From Marsupella aquatica (taxonomy: Eukaryota; Marchantiophyta): 64,000 nucleotides of DNA. Location of the stretch: contig OZ316892.1 of NCBI GenBank assembly GCA_973895155.1, forward strand, positions 930,001-994,000, written 5' to 3'. Below are positions 13,401-26,454 of the stretch, in pieces. The notes under the pieces are model-generated. The model was not told where the DNA came from. It worked only from the letters and a program-made list of their open reading frames with translations, and ran no database searches. Every line of letters begins with the position of its first letter. Position 1 is the stretch's first letter. Made by a program: the position numbers and the translations under genes.

Positions 13401-13656
13401 ATGCTACCAAGCAAAATGCCTAATATGAGCAAAACATTACTGGAATACTCCCAACCGTCTGTGTGCACTGTGATGAACACTTTTCCCTCTTCCGTAACAG
13501 AGAAATAGGAAAACAATGAGATGCTCTCCCTTCTGCATTCAGTCGTGAAAAGGATCTAATGTTTGAGTGGTAGGCACAAACATCAAAGAATCAAGATACC
13601 GTGTGAACATGAAAACAGTGACATGCCGCTGACAACATGAAATGAGAGATGTGACA

Positions 13657-16600
13657 CTAGCGGGAACGCCGTGGCTTACAACGGAACTCCGCAAGCAAGG
13701 CTATGTGGTCCGACGACCACTCAGGTGAGGGAAGCGCTGTGTCTTTGCGCAAACTCTCCTCATCCAATAGCTCCAACAAGGACTCCACTTGCAAAGAATC
13801 CTCTGTTCATGCAAAAGCCAAAATATCAGCACGATCGCTACAATCTCCAAAAGCCTTGCCAGGTACGAAAAAATCATCCTGGGAGCTATTGGAGAAGCAT
13901 CACTTCTATCCACTTAACCAAAAAGATGTGTATGGATCTCGGAAAGCACTGTAGAGATCACATAGGAGAATGGCGGATTCACTGACCCGTGTAAAAGATG
14001 TAATCCAGAGTGCCAAGAAAATCACGTGTGCAATTGGTGAAAAGAGGTTCACTGCTTCCTGCATCTATCAGTCGCCGCTGTCGTTCCACACCTCCCATTC
14101 TAGCAAATGCTGAGTAAGCACTTCTCTGTGAATACCATAAAGCCAGATGATAGTTAACAACTTTTCAGAGAGGGTGACATGTAAGGAGCAGCACATGAAA
14201 CAAACCCTGTAGGAACACCGACTCACAAAAGAAGCGCACAAACTTGAAGGTCTCACACAAGTCTCGAAGGTAAGAAATGGCTGCACGAATAGGTTACCTG
14301 CTCTATGGCTTAGACCGACAATCGAACTGTCAGATGAGACAAATACCTCACATACAACCAAATCTAAATTTGAATAGCTCTTCCAGAGATGCATATAAAA
14401 GAAGTGGCTGGCTAGACAAAGTCGTCATTTAACAAGGCTTACCAGAGGTAACTGATGGCACAATTTGCTGAAAGGACGCAAGATCCCAAGAGGGTCTGTA
14501 GCCAACTCTGGATGACCTGCTTCTACTCTCTGTGTTGCCAGTAACGCGTGAGGTGCACTGTAATGGTAAGACCAATACGAGTTCAAATGAGGACAACGTC
14601 AAGAGTTCTGTAAAACTTATTCAGATCCAACGCAAAAGGCAACACTGGAACGACAATCTTGATTAAATGCAAACAAACAATGACAAGGAAAGAGACACAA
14701 ACCTGCCCGGAACGGAGTTGAAATCACCAGCAACTAGCATTGGAATGTCAGCACTGGCCGCAATTTTCTCGAGACCTTTCAGGAGAGTGTGCACCTGCTT
14801 GTCAGCAAACGGAAACAGAACTTAAACCCAAGAGAAGATAAAGATTACAATTAAAAAGTTACACCTGCAAATTTGAGCTATACTCAATAGCAGGCTGTAA
14901 GCAAGCATTTCTTGCAAATATTGCAAACACTTAATTTAACAAAATGGAGAACAAAAGTGGGCAAACAGGATGTAAATTCACACAGCAAGAATAATTAAGC
15001 TACCTGCCAGAGCTTCACGTCCTTCAACTCTGGGTTTGCGTGGATGTGAGTATTGGCCTGTTAAAAATATCGGAACGCGAGAAGAGTTTAACAATCCTGC
15101 TCATGATCGAAATATATGACCCGAGAATGCGGTAAATTCCCGAAAACCATTGGAGATCTTCAATGTATTGAAGTCACTTCATGTAGCTAGTTTGAGCAGA
15201 GTAGGATAAACATAAACTTCGATTTATTCTACAGCTAAAGGATGGATACATGTTTATTTAGATGTTAACTAGGTCAGAAAATAAGATCCGAGTGCACTTT
15301 CACTAGAACAAAGGATTCCCTAGGAAGAGCATCTTTGTCCAATATTAAGCATCCACAGCTCTTGTTATCGTCTTCAATTCCTGAACAGTTGTCCGTAAGT
15401 GCTTACCACACAAAGTAGTTGCCGCTTCCCTGAGGGTGGCGCTACTCCAGCATGATCACGGGCCTCCAGTACAACTATGAGGGCCACATTATCCTAGACA
15501 ACAGAACCCTTGTTAAAATCTAACATTCATCAGTTTATCCTTAACTCACAACATTTGAAAGTTAAACTAAGATCCTCGTGAAGTGTGATATACCTTAAGC
15601 AGCCGACTTAGAGCTGCCTTTTTCGAGGCTGTAGGTACTAGGGCCTCTGTCAGGGATTGGGCAGCCTTGTTGAACTCCACCTAAGTCACACAGATAAAGC
15701 ACATAGTAAGCCTTTGCAGTATTCAGACTTTCAGCGGATCAACCCATGTCGCTATGGCCTTCAACAACTAATTCAAAATGTTACCCTGTCTTCAACAGCC
15801 TATCGAGATCCAGACGAATGAAAAACAAGGTGCGATATTCATTCAGTCGCATTACCTCGTACTTTTTCACGAGAGAAAATCGATCCCGCCTGAAGAATGT
15901 TGCGCAACCATCAATTGCATAGACGGTGCCAGTATAAACCTGTAAATCCATATTTAGAGCGCATTTTCATTCCAATCAGACCTTCAGTCTTTCCTCCAGC
16001 CCGCACATCATTCCGGAGTAAAGAGGCAAATGAATACAGAATGAAACTAAGAAAGTTGAAAAAAAATATGCCACGACCACTTTCAGAACACCCAAACTCA
16101 TAACACTGAGATAGAACTCGCACCTCTGCGGTCTTTTTCTTATATACAGCAGCGTATCCATGTTTTTCCAATTCAGGAGCAAAAAACTCCTCAAAGTGAT
16201 CACTTTGGACCTGCACATGGGAGAGGTCGTCATGAATCTCGTGCAAGTCAAGTCTTAAATAGAATTGAATGAGGATGCACATCAGAAACAGGAGCACTAC
16301 GATTCCATCGTAGCCAGGAATAAGTTCCTCACAAAGCCCTAAGAGAAACTCGCCTAGATACGAGACGGTACTGTCCTTGTGATGGAAACTGAAAATCATG
16401 AGCAAGAAGAAGATTGTCACCATCAACAGAACCTATTCCCAATAACGCCTCTAAGGGATGAAATTCCATTTCATTATCTTTCCATTCAGTTCAAATGACA
16501 TGGTTCCGTTTTGTAAACAAAAACTATGGTCCCCAGAAACGGGATTCGAAAAACAGTCTTGAAGAGACACCTTCAGATACATCGACGAGCAAAGGTAGCT

Positions 16601-18426
16601 TTCCTCATAGAAGGAACGACGACAAAGGATAGGAACTACAGTACAAAACACAACTCCCCACCTTTGGACAAAAAGGAAAGTTAAAAGAAGCGAAAATACC
16701 TCTTGAAGACAAAGGATGTCAGCTCGATACCCAATCACCTCACGGAGCAGATTCTGCCTGCGATATGCCCACGAGAGTGCCCAAGGAGGGCAGTAGCTGT
16801 ACATATCGCTCTTGGCATACAAGTCTGCCAACACATTATATGAGAGCACTGTAAAAGTACCTGCTGCAGTAGTGCGGTTCTCAATGTCAATGGCTGCTCC
16901 GTCTAAGGAGTTTGCGGATATGAGCCGGCGAGGCGTTGGTGAAGGGGCTGGGATGACACGGGATGTAAGTACAGTGCTCGCTGGAGCCACTGCCATCCCA
17001 GAGTTTGCATCCACTGCCACACATTCAAACTTCAAGACGTGTCCCACATCATCTACCGTAGGGGTGTAAGTCTTTCCTCGCCCTACTTCATACCAAGTCT
17101 CACCCCCGCCATCGCCTCCCCCTCCTTGGTTCCGAGCTGGGCTAGAATATGTTGAGCCATTGCTGTGAGAATGGCCCAGTCCACCCACTGAGCCACCGCC
17201 CGCAAGTGAGTTCATAGATCCACCACTTCCAAGTACAGCTGAACTGGTCATGTTAATGCGGCCACTAAACTCATCTTCGTCGGTCCCGTTTTCTCGTGCC
17301 GCAGCCATGGCTCGATGATGCATTGTCCGATGATGTCGCCATGAGTCAGCAAAGCACTTGGGTGAGCAGTGGTAGCTCTTGACAACTGGCAGCTTAGCCT
17401 TCACACACCCAAGGCACTGCAGAGTTGCCGGCTCGGAAGGATGGACACTACACACTGCCACCCTTTTGTCACTCTGGATTCGATACCTGCAACACAAATC
17501 AATTCCCACCAACAAACGGATGTAACATACCATAACTATGCAGAGAACATCAATCTGCAGTTCTCCTCATTCTAGACTCTGCACCTTACATTCAGGACTT
17601 AATTTTCCTACATTATCTTTTAACCAACACCAGACGTATCTGACTTCATATATTTCTTTAAGTTACGACTGTTATATAACGTTTCTTCTAAATCCAGGAT
17701 TCTGAAGTGGCGTATTCGATATCAAGCATAATGGATTTCACGACAATAGCTGTCAAAGTTAGGGCGCAAACTTTCCCAACAAAATTCCACCCTTACAGAA
17801 AAACCATAAACCTAAAATATGGACTTACTTATAGCCGAATATTTAAAAAATCCGTCACAGGAATGGTCATGAGGCACAGCCCAGATGGAAGACAGTGGGG
17901 AGAGGGTGAAAAATGAAACAATTCCAACAGCTATCACTGGTAAGGCAACACCCCAGACGAAAGGCCCAAGGAGCGAAACACGAAACTTCCGTGCCATCTA
18001 AACGATAGAGCTCCTTGCGAGGACGTACACGCCACTACCGAGTCTCAGCGCCACAACAAAACCCTAAACCACAAAACCTTCAAGTCCCAACGATTGCCAG
18101 CCAGCGCGAAACTGAGAAGAAACCCCGAAAATCGCCAATTGTTGGATGCCAGTAGAAGCTATGAGAAGTTGACGACGTCCAAGTTTGCAAGACCAAATTA
18201 GAGATGTGGACAAGCACTAGACTATTATCAAAGCTTGTAAATACGAGGGTAATGGACGCAGTCGTTACCATCGGCAGCGCAGGTAGAAACCATCAACTGG
18301 GGCTTGCTCTGGAATGTCATCTGTGGTGACGCTCGTGTCCGGACGTCGAAGAAGCACATAAGGTGACAACTCGCAGCCCGCAATCGGGATGTCCGACGGC
18401 AGATGCACTCGAAGCACGCTCAGCAT
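13657..18426 (-). CDS. CCR4: CCR4 poly(A)-specific exoribonuclease (CCR4-NOT deadenylase)
   Basis: Eleven exons on the minus strand close exactly in phase: 18269-18426, 16700-17486, 16124-16210, 15856-15939, 15594-15680, 15407-15493, 15004-15057, 14703-14794, 14443-14557, 13987-14125, 13657-13802, giving 611 aa (Arabidopsis CCR4-1 is about 600). The N-terminus reads MLSVLRVHLPSDIPIAGCEL as in plant CCR4a/b. Next comes a MYND-like zinc region (CSVHP...CLGC...YHCSPKCF...HHRTMH, about residues 60-105) and a Ser/Gly-rich linker. The endonuclease/exonuclease/phosphatase domain follows, with SYNVLADLYA, ILCLQE (catalytic Glu), VAGDFNSVPG, TLDYIFYT and SSDHIALLAEF (catalytic Asp-His). It shortens mRNA poly(A) tails in the cytoplasm as part of CCR4-NOT. 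No motif is missing. The plant proteins lack the leucine-rich repeats of yeast Ccr4, as here. Confidence 0.97.
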
Positions 18427-20172
18427 ACTTCCCCCTCGACAGACTTTCTACACACTATCCTTTCCTGTAGAACCCTTCTGGAAGACTTCTCCCTAAAGTG
18501 TTTTCCTAGCTGTTTCCTACGTGGCTCGCGAGAGCTCAGACGAAGAACAAAAGTGAATGACCGCACCGGCGGATCCGCCATCAGACGCCCGCCAGCCTTG
18601 CCAGCCTAGCCAGCCTTCATTCAGTGCAAAATCCTCGATTGTTCTGAAAAGCACTCGTCGTGCTACTGTTATTCACACTGTAAGCCAACCTCAGCCTGTC
18701 ACCTGCCTGTGGCATTCCCTTCGGATGCGTATACTCTCCGCTGCTCTGTGCTTACCCCTAAATTCCAGCGCTCGAGCCTCAACCACGTCCAACCGCGGCG
18801 TACAAGCAACAAGCAATTCAAATGATCGTGGAAAATACTACGAAGCTAAAGCTGGTCTTATTAATAGAACACCATGGCCCTTAAAATAGCCATCAACGAA
18901 CGAAGGCTTGACTCGAAAACAGTTGTCATCATCCTCTACGCGATTGTCAAGGTTCGATTCTCGTTTCCCGAGCCGCCGATCTCCACACCGCCCTTGTCAT
19001 GTCCATCCTTGTCCAGTCCCATTTTCGACTTCCCGTTCCCAAAACCCGAACTTCCTTTTCTCCCCCATCCTCGACTGCTCTCGAAGTTTACCGCCTCCAC
19101 ACTCCAGGCAAAGCCATACGGTACCTCAAACACACTAAAAATCCCGCCGCATCAACTCACCTCACTTCAGCTTCCGTCTGCCGGAGCCTCCCGACAAAGC
19201 GCCGACGAAGTACACAGTCCTGACACTTTACTTCTCCTCTATAGCGACTCCACTACCAACCGTGCAAAGAATCGCAGAAGGGCAAAGATGCGCTCCGAAG
19301 ACAACCGCCACAAATATGCTCAAGGCTACCTCCAATTCCTCCTCTTATATACCTTCTTACTTTTCGATAACGCACCTCACCTCACATCACCATTCTTTCT
19401 CACCCCGAGAGTTCTCGCAGACGACACGGAGGGGAATCTACAGGACCCAAATCCACCCCCGCCCCCCCCCCCGTCCCCCCGTCATGAGTAGCAGCAATCA
19501 GCGAGCCCAGCCGCAGCACCTCTTCTCGCAGCAGCAGGTCATAGCTTACCCAACCAGTGGGAGTTACAAGTGCGCAGCCTGCCTGCCAGCCAGCCAGCCA
19601 GCAAAGTCTATTTTAGCTCTCCTCGGCCGTACCCTCTCCTCCACTCCTCCCTTCAATCACCACGCCAATCAATCCAGCGCAGGCTTTGCTTTCCAACAGC
19701 GAGACTCGCGCTAATAAATCTTCACTGCTTAAAAATCATATATTATTACTCGCTCCTGTCCCTCCCCCCCTCTCTCGCTTGGTCTTATTACTTGCCACCT
19801 CTCGTCGTCACTCACCCAACCCACTCCACTCCACTCCACTCCACTCCCAAGCCAGCAATCAAACAAGCAGGCACGAGTGTGAGATCTTCGCCACGCCATA
19901 GCGAAGCCAGCCCCACCTCCTCCGCTCTGTTTAGGGCAAATCTCCTCCACCGTCGTGATAATAAGTTGGACAAGTCCAGTCCAGTCCAGTCCAGTCAAAA
20001 TCCTGTTGCCTCTCCTTTTTTCTCTGCCACTACAGTGCTACAGCTAACTACTGTGTACAAGAAGGAATTACTGGTACTACGACGACGACGATGATGATGA
20101 TGATGAGAAGAAGCAACTCACGGGCAGCGGGAAATTATGTTAGGTCAGCCTCGGCACCCCTCTAATTAGGGT

Positions 20173-20278
20173 TTCGTAATCATAACATCGCCTTCGAATT
20201 TTGTCCCGTTTCCGCCCTCCTGTTCTTCGTAATCATAACATCGCCTTCGAATTTTGTCCCGTTTCCGCCCTCCTGTTC
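20173..20278. repeat. perfect-looking 53-bp tandem duplication
   Basis: Two copies, 20173-20225 and 20226-20278, both begin TTCGTAATCATAACATCGCC and end TTCCGCCCTCCTGTTC. They appear identical over nearly all of their length, so the duplication is recent. Confidence 0.92.
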
Positions 20279-21119
20279 CGCTAAACCAAGGAATTTGATT
20301 ATTAGGACGGTAAGTTGCGAGATTACCGTTTGCCGTAAGCAGCCCGTCGACCGACGGAGGGCAGGGCCGTTCCCGTTTGGACGACGACTGGCATACTTCC
20401 AGACAGTGCCATCCGAGTATCCGACCCTGTGGAGATTCCAGGCTTTCAGATTCGCCCCCCAACCCTCCGCCCGGATTCCCACGGCCCCACCCCACCCCAC
20501 CCCACCCAGCCCGCTAAACTAGCTGAACCGTGACATCATTCTGTTGGCTAGGGAAGCGACAGGTTGATGGTGGTCTCCTGGTGGAGGTGTTCTCTAGACG
20601 TACTGGGTCTCATCTACAGTAGACGAGGATTTTGTGAGAGCGCCCTTTTCGAACGACTTTCCAAAAAATAACGTCCCTTTTCAATGAGGCGCATGGTAAA
20701 GTCACTTTTTATCTGAGTCAACAGCTTTTGGCGTTGTAAAATCACTTTTTATCCAGAATCTCCTTTTATGGAATTTTTGAATAGAGCCTTCAAGCCAATT
20801 TTTTAAAAAAATTTTGGGGGTGGGATGTTTGGAGGAAGTGGTAGGTCCATGATTGGCCACAGAGGTCGAAATGGACGGGGATGACTTGTATAGTGTGCGA
20901 GGATGTTGTTGTGAGTATGTACTACCAGTATATGATATCCCAAAGCACCCATCCATGGGATATATCACTCTAGTTATTTTCTCCTCCTACTTCTTGACTC
21001 TATTATATTTTACTTATAAAGCATGAAGGGGAAGCTAAAGTCAGGGTCTAGACTTCTAGAGTGAAGCCCCTACTTAGACCTGACTCTAGGGCCCCACCAA
21101 AATAAATGTACATGGAACA

Positions 21120-21290
21120 AAGATATGCATAGACATGATGGAATATTGTGTATCATATGAATGAGAATATATGTGTGAAAATATGCATAGACATGATGGT
21201 ATATTATATATCACATGAATGAATGAGACTGTAAGTGCATGTAAAAAAGATGTGGATTGACATGATGGTATATTATGTATGACATGAATA
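21120..21290. repeat. degenerate tandem repeat, about 70-bp unit, 3 copies
   Basis: Each unit contains GACATGATGG(A/T)ATATT, then GTAT(C/G)A(T/C)ATGAAT. The copies diverge in their flanks, including a different start (GCATA versus GGATT). Confidence 0.7.
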
Positions 21291-24054
21291 ATTACTTTTT
21301 ATCGTTTCATCAATATTTAAAGAATGGAAATAGAAAATATATTTTGTTATATTTTATTGTCTTCTTCTCTACTCACATTCAAAGAATGGGTAGTTGGGGC
21401 TAGTTTAATAAAAAAAAATCATATTGAGATTCCCTCCACAGGTAGGGGACCCACCCTCATCATTCTTGGAGGGAAAAATGGATTATACGCATAATTGAAG
21501 ATTGGAAAGTTCATGAACAAACCAAATCCATGCCTAGCGCTACAAATTCTAATGGAATCTTCATCCAGAACCTTTTCCTCATGTAGTATTTCTAGGTTGG
21601 CATAAGATCTATGGAAATACTATTTAACCAGTTAGAATGAATTTAGACTAAACTTTCTCACCACTTTCTCACAGATGGCATTTGAGAATTCTCATCCAAG
21701 CTGAATGGTTGAGGGTGATCTCATCCAAGCTTATTACTCTTAAACTATCGCTCACTATACATAAGGGGAACTAGCCTAATTACCCATCCTTGAAAATAAA
21801 TAGAGGAGAGTGCAAAAGAGGACCTTGCAAAAAGAAATGGCTCATCTTTGCCCCCATGCCTGTTTTTTGTGTGCACCTTCACTTCAGTTATGACCTTGAA
21901 GTTATGGGCTACCCCATCCCTGTCTTCTGTATGCACCTTTGCTTTTGGCACTCTAAACAGTAGGCCTAGGGAGTAGCTTTTTATTGCCATTATATACTTA
22001 AGGTTGATTAACTGTTCCTTAAATGTAAGTAGAGGTGAGAGACACGGCGTCATGCTCCAACCCCAGCAATGTAAAGCGTGCCACTTGCGGATTCTGATTT
22101 ATGGAAGCACAGCAGAATTTGTTTTACATGGGCAGAGTGACAAATCACAATGGGAGGAGTAAGAGTGAACCTCCACAACAGGCACCATTCCGACCACTCG
22201 GGGCTGGAGTGTGACATGAGGGAGGATGGTAGCAGCTTGGTTGCCTATGAGTCACCATGACCTCGAGGGTTTCACTTCCATGAAAATGACACATCATGTG
22301 CAACAAAGGAGAAGGTATTTTTGTTTGAAACAAAGACTTGAGAATTTTATGGGAAGAACATTAGGGTCTTTTCAGAAAGCTTTATAGGGATTAAAAATAA
22401 TTTTGTTCTCACATTTTAGGGGTCTGAGGTCGAAAAAAGTCGCAGGTGATGGGGAGGCGTCCATTTAGTGAGACCCCCAAGACCATGACCATGCTAGAGT
22501 CGGGACATGCAGTGGTAACTTTCTCCAGGAGATGGAATGGGGGTGCTCTGGCAGATGATTTTCAAGGGTGGCAGGGACAAGTTGCCCCAACAAGCCTCTT
22601 TCAAAGAAAGGGACTATGTAGGGATTTGTTTCCTGCCAGGACCCATCTAGTCTTTTTGTTGGTCACTCTATTTGTATAAAGCACTGTGGGTGTTTGTGTT
22701 CGAGTTTATAAAAGGACACTTGCTTGCTATATTCAAATATCGTTCCGGGGCACAGTATTTAAATAAAGCACTCTATGTGTTGTATTGAGTTTCAAAAAAG
22801 ACATTTGGTTTTCGAAAGACCACTCCTGCACCCGAAGCCATCTGGAAAGGTTTTAAAAATTCAAACACAATTTCAAACACAACGCACAGGTGCTGTGCTC
22901 AATGGAAGCCACTAGTGCACCTGTGGGATTTATGAGATCTTTTTGTGTCCGTTGCAAGCTTTCTGGGATCGTTATCCACTGATTAGGGGCGGTGAAGATT
23001 TTGTATATGCATCCTTTTAGTGTTCTTCAGGTTCGTACTTGGTGCCATCATGCGGAAATTTCGGGCAGCATAACTAAATAGTTTACTTTCCTATACTGGG
23101 CTGTTTCATAAAAGATAGACCCGACTCAGTATTGGTCTGCTTTGGTCTTCCACAATAGATGGTTTCACACTCAGCTACGGTCAGAGACAAATTGTGTACG
23201 CGAGAGGTTGCAGCTGATGAGCGAGATTGGCTGTCTGTCCTCGCTCCTTGTGGAGAGGCCCTTAGAACTTGCTGAGGTTGCTTCTCTGGCCTGAGATTTA
23301 ACAGGCTGAATAATAAGCCTATAAGTTATCAATGCTTATCATAAGCAAAGGACGAGGATTTCCAGGGACCTCAAAGGCCCGATCTTAACATCCCCTAACT
23401 GCATTACCGCTCTTTAGAAAAATGTGATTCTTTAAATTTCACTGGGTGTCCATTGCTGTAGAACCCTGACCTTCAACTTCGGGTGGGTTGTGAGTTCAAT
23501 GAAAGTAACTACCAGTTCATGGTCCCCATGGAAAGCTATGAATGCACGCGTCTCTAAATATGTTGCAGACTCTTTAGAATAAATTTTGGAAGAGCTCTGC
23601 AACATCCCCTACAGGGTTTACATTCTAGAGATCCCTCAGTTATCATCTCTCTACAATGGAAAACAAAATAGAGTTGGACGAAATTTCATTCAGCTTCAGT
23701 GCCAGGTCATGGCCGGAAAGAAGGTCCTGATCAAATTTTCCACAACTGACCTTCGGAGTGATGCCCCTCAAAGTGATTTGCAATTATTTCCATTGAACTG
23801 AGGGCGCATTATAACCGCAAACTTCGTGAGTGAAATTTTCATTACGTCAAAGAACCAAACAAAACCTTCTCTCGATCCAGCTTAAAATTTATAAATATCT
23901 CCCAGTGGATTTGGATGCATTTCGATCAACCCAAAGCACATTGTAACGGCCTACTTTGATGGTGGAACTGTCACTCTCATGGCCTCTAATTTGACCATAA
24001 CATCGCTGAGAAGACATATCCCACGGAGCGTTTTTCTTCGAAAGCAGACTTTAC

Positions 24055-24622
24055 TTGCCAGTAGAAGGTAATAGACGGAGCGACACTTTCTTCGGGAATA
24101 TCGTCAACCTTGCAGCATCTTTCACGGGTATAGGAGGCGTCAGTGCTTCCAGGTCACCGTTTCTCCAAGCATCCACACCAAATCCAAATCCATGTCCATG
24201 CGATCGATGTTCCAATCCTCCTGTCAAACGACAAGTACTACAGAAGCCAAGCAAGCCACACGCATGGGACACTCCATATTACAATGATACTGAACAGTAC
24301 GACATCCTTGAACACTACCAGACCCTTGCTGTGTTAACGGAGAACGGGCAACGAGCAACGGCAAGATGAAGGGTCACACAGGAAGGTACTGCCATGGAAT
24401 AAGAAGGTTTTCAAACTTCCAAAACTTAGGCTGCTAGATCAAAACTTGAGCGTGGTTCAGGATAAAGGAAGGATCATGGCCCAGCTCATGGGAGACGAGT
24501 GTCATGTATTCTGCGTCAAGAATTTTCATCAGGCTCCCCTTCACAAAACACTAGTTGACCTCTGGCTCCAAACAATTTCAACGTACTTGCGAGATACAAG
24601 CTCCAACATGACAGTTCTTTGA
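24055..24622 (+). pseudogene. possible coding remnant of unknown family
   Basis: Frame one runs from about 24058 to 24369. It has a Cys/Pro-rich segment (ASTPNPNPCPCDRC) followed by HAWDTPYYNDTEQYDILEHY, which has the look of real protein. About 30 bp later, in a different frame, 24401-24622 stays open with KKVFKLPKLRLLDQNLSVVQ and a further 50 residues to TGA. The two could be one gene broken by a frameshift, or two exons. I do not recognise the family, see no start codon and found no confident splice pair. It lies just past the 3' end of the convergent bS16 gene. Confidence 0.3.
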
Positions 24623-24818
24623 GTGTAATCTCCTGCACCGCATTTGAAATGCAGTTTGAGCAATGCTTAATTTCGTAGGAAATGAATCCTTGTTGTGGGT
24701 GCAAAGAAATAAATCGCCAGCCTGCCACGTCTAGTGCAACATATAGAGCATAGCAGGGCCAAAAAGTCACTGTCTAGGGCTACTTTATCAGGGTTCGGAA
24801 TTGGACCGAGTATTTTGA

Positions 24819-25598
24819 CTAAACATCAGCAGGAGTTGGCTTTGGTCGATCAGCCGGGGGTCCCTTTTTGGCAATGTGAGACATGGGAGGCTTTGGTAGT
24901 ATCCCAACCAAGAACAGGAGTCTAGCTACTGTGTCTGAAGGTTGAGCTCCGACTGATAGCCAATACCTGCAAACAAACAGGAAATTAGAAACAAATACTT
25001 CATACGCAATAATGCTCGCCAGGGAAATTAGGGGAATCATCCTCATGGATCGTGCAATAATCACAAATTCAACACCGCCCAAGCCACACTTACTTGAGCC
25101 TTTCGGTATGTATACCGATGCGCTTGAGCCCATCTTTACCTGCAGAGACCACAACGACATGGAGCAATGATGAGCTTCGGATCTAGCACTCGCACCGGCA
25201 AGAAAGTCACGGGCGGAAAATGAACATGTCAATCTCGCATCCCAAACCTTACTATTCGGTAGGATCGTAACCTAAAACCTCTTATGATGCGCAGCATAAA
25301 CCCTGGCGACAGATAAGATTGCACACCATTCCTTAAATCTCTGGAAGCTACATGCAGTTTTCCAGCTGATGGTGGAAACCAGACCAACTAAACAATTATA
25401 GAGAAAATCGGGCAGCCAATACAGACAGACAGACAGATTCAATGGAGAAAGCACAGCAGTACCTGGCAAGGGGTTGTAGTGGCCGACCACCTCCAAATGC
25501 CTGCCGTCGCGAGGGCACCTTGAGTCCGCAGCTGTGATTCTATAAAACGGCAAATTCTTCCTCCCAAACCGAGCGAGCCGCAGCCTCACGAGGCCCAT
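24819..25598 (-). CDS. RPS16: organellar 30S ribosomal protein bS16
   Basis: Three minus-strand exons, 25463-25598, 25094-25139 and 24819-24966, join in phase to give 109 aa. The sequence starts [20 protein letters not shown] and has the bS16 signature [16 protein letters not shown], then [23 protein letters not shown] and [15 protein letters not shown]. This is the full length of bacterial and plant nuclear-encoded S16. bS16 is a primary assembly protein of the small ribosomal subunit. In plants nuclear RPS16 serves mitochondria and often plastids, replacing the plastid rps16 gene where that is lost. As in Arabidopsis SSR16 there is no cleavable presequence in front of the conserved domain; targeting is thought to reside in the N-terminal part of the domain itself. 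The start is the ATG immediately before the domain. Confidence 0.95.
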
Positions 25599-25852
25599 CT
25601 GCTCAACCTTTCCTGCCCTCCCTCTCTCAAGGCATAAGAAATTGACAATTCGGCCAAGAGAACTTCGTTGGCAATTGGTTCTTCAGGCAGTTCTCTGGGT
25701 TTGTTGGCTTCGACTCTGTACCGTAGTGGGCATGAAGTTTCTTCCTCGTTGGAGCAGGATGGAGAGATATGCTTAGTAGACCCCTACTAGAAAAAGTTTG
25801 CTTAATCAACCCCCTCGATACTTTTCCCCAATCTGGACCATTGATAGACCTA

Positions 25853-25958
25853 GGGGGTGGATCGAGTAACAGGTTTCATTTTGGGGTAGGGGGTGGATCA
25901 AGTAACAGGTTTCATTTTGGGGTAAGGGGTGGATCAAGTAACAGGTTTCATTTTGGGG
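25853..25958. repeat. 35-bp tandem repeat, 3 copies, plus inverted partial copy
   Basis: The unit GGGGTGGATC(A/G)AGTAACAG followed by GTTTCATTTTGGGGTA starts near 25854, 25889 and 25926. At 25980-25998 an inverted partial copy (AACCCCCAAAATGAAACT) follows, so the last copy can fold into a hairpin with it. Confidence 0.88.
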
Positions 25959-26454
25959 TTGATCCCCGTTATGAAGCTTCAACCCCCAAAATGAAACTAA
26001 TCTTTTGTGTTTAGCTTCATAATCACAATGCAAATTATCGAGCTAATGAGATTTGAGGTCGTCCATCTCAACTATTGGCTTCCTAATCATAAGGGCATTT
26101 TTACATATAGTAGCCCCAGTACCCATGAATATTCAAAGGAAGGGTCCTCTACCCAGATTCCCCATTCTGTTAGACTCACAAGAATCATCCTAATATTAAA
26201 ATGTAGCAAGATTATGCCCCATCACTTCACCCAGGTCATGAACTGTACACTTTGATCACAAATTATAGTATATATTAATTATTGTTGTATCCAGGAATCA
26301 CGTTCCAAGTTTTTTTTGTCTTTTGCCTTGAAAGCCTAAAGTAGACCCATCTAACATAGAATAGATATTCTAATTTGGAGTATGCACCACTGTAGGGTAG
26401 CCCACAAGGAGGGACAATATCCAGGGATCCGACAGGGACAGACCAGGAGGGAGA

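Larger units (their letters stand above)
8788..13656. other. spacer, 3' sides of AsmA-like and CCR4 genes
   Basis: Convergent 3' flanks with no gene I can support. Contents: a perfect hairpin at 8985-9013, a (GCACAT) microsatellite near 9651-9667, a duplicated stretch at 10340-10475, a TAG-motif repeat end at about 10510-10548, and two diverged copies of a roughly 83-bp unit at 11028-11185 (CCGATAACCATGCAAAAGAC versus CCGATGACCGTGCAAAAAAC). The 118-codon minus frame at 9012-9368 resembles nothing I know. Confidence 0.6.
18427..24818. other. spacer upstream of CCR4
   Basis: No gene could be supported. 18427-20530 is pyrimidine-rich and full of simple repeats: C-tracts at about 19456-19480, (CCACT)n at 19820-19847, (CCAGT)n at 19973-19996, a GACGAC/GATGAT tract at 20081-20105, a 53-bp tandem at 20173-20278 and a (CCCCA)n tract near 20483-20510. 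Long open frames here come from this composition. 21120-21290 has three diverged copies of a roughly 70-bp unit sharing GACATGATGG(A/T)ATATT. 22676-22810 has two diverged copies of a unit starting AAAGCACT. 24055-24622 holds an unexplained open stretch (see separate entry). Confidence 0.55.

Noticed and set aside
17812-17997. Minus-strand frame with hydrophobic start MARKFRVSLLGPFVWGVAL
   Set aside because: It lies inside CCR4 intron 1. Exon 1 (18269-18426) splices exactly to 17486, giving the family sequence RCRWYRIQSDK, so this frame is not needed.
18874-19491. 205-codon plus-strand frame rich in Pro/Ser
   Set aside because: Pyrimidine-rich simple sequence upstream of CCR4; no motif and composition explains the openness.
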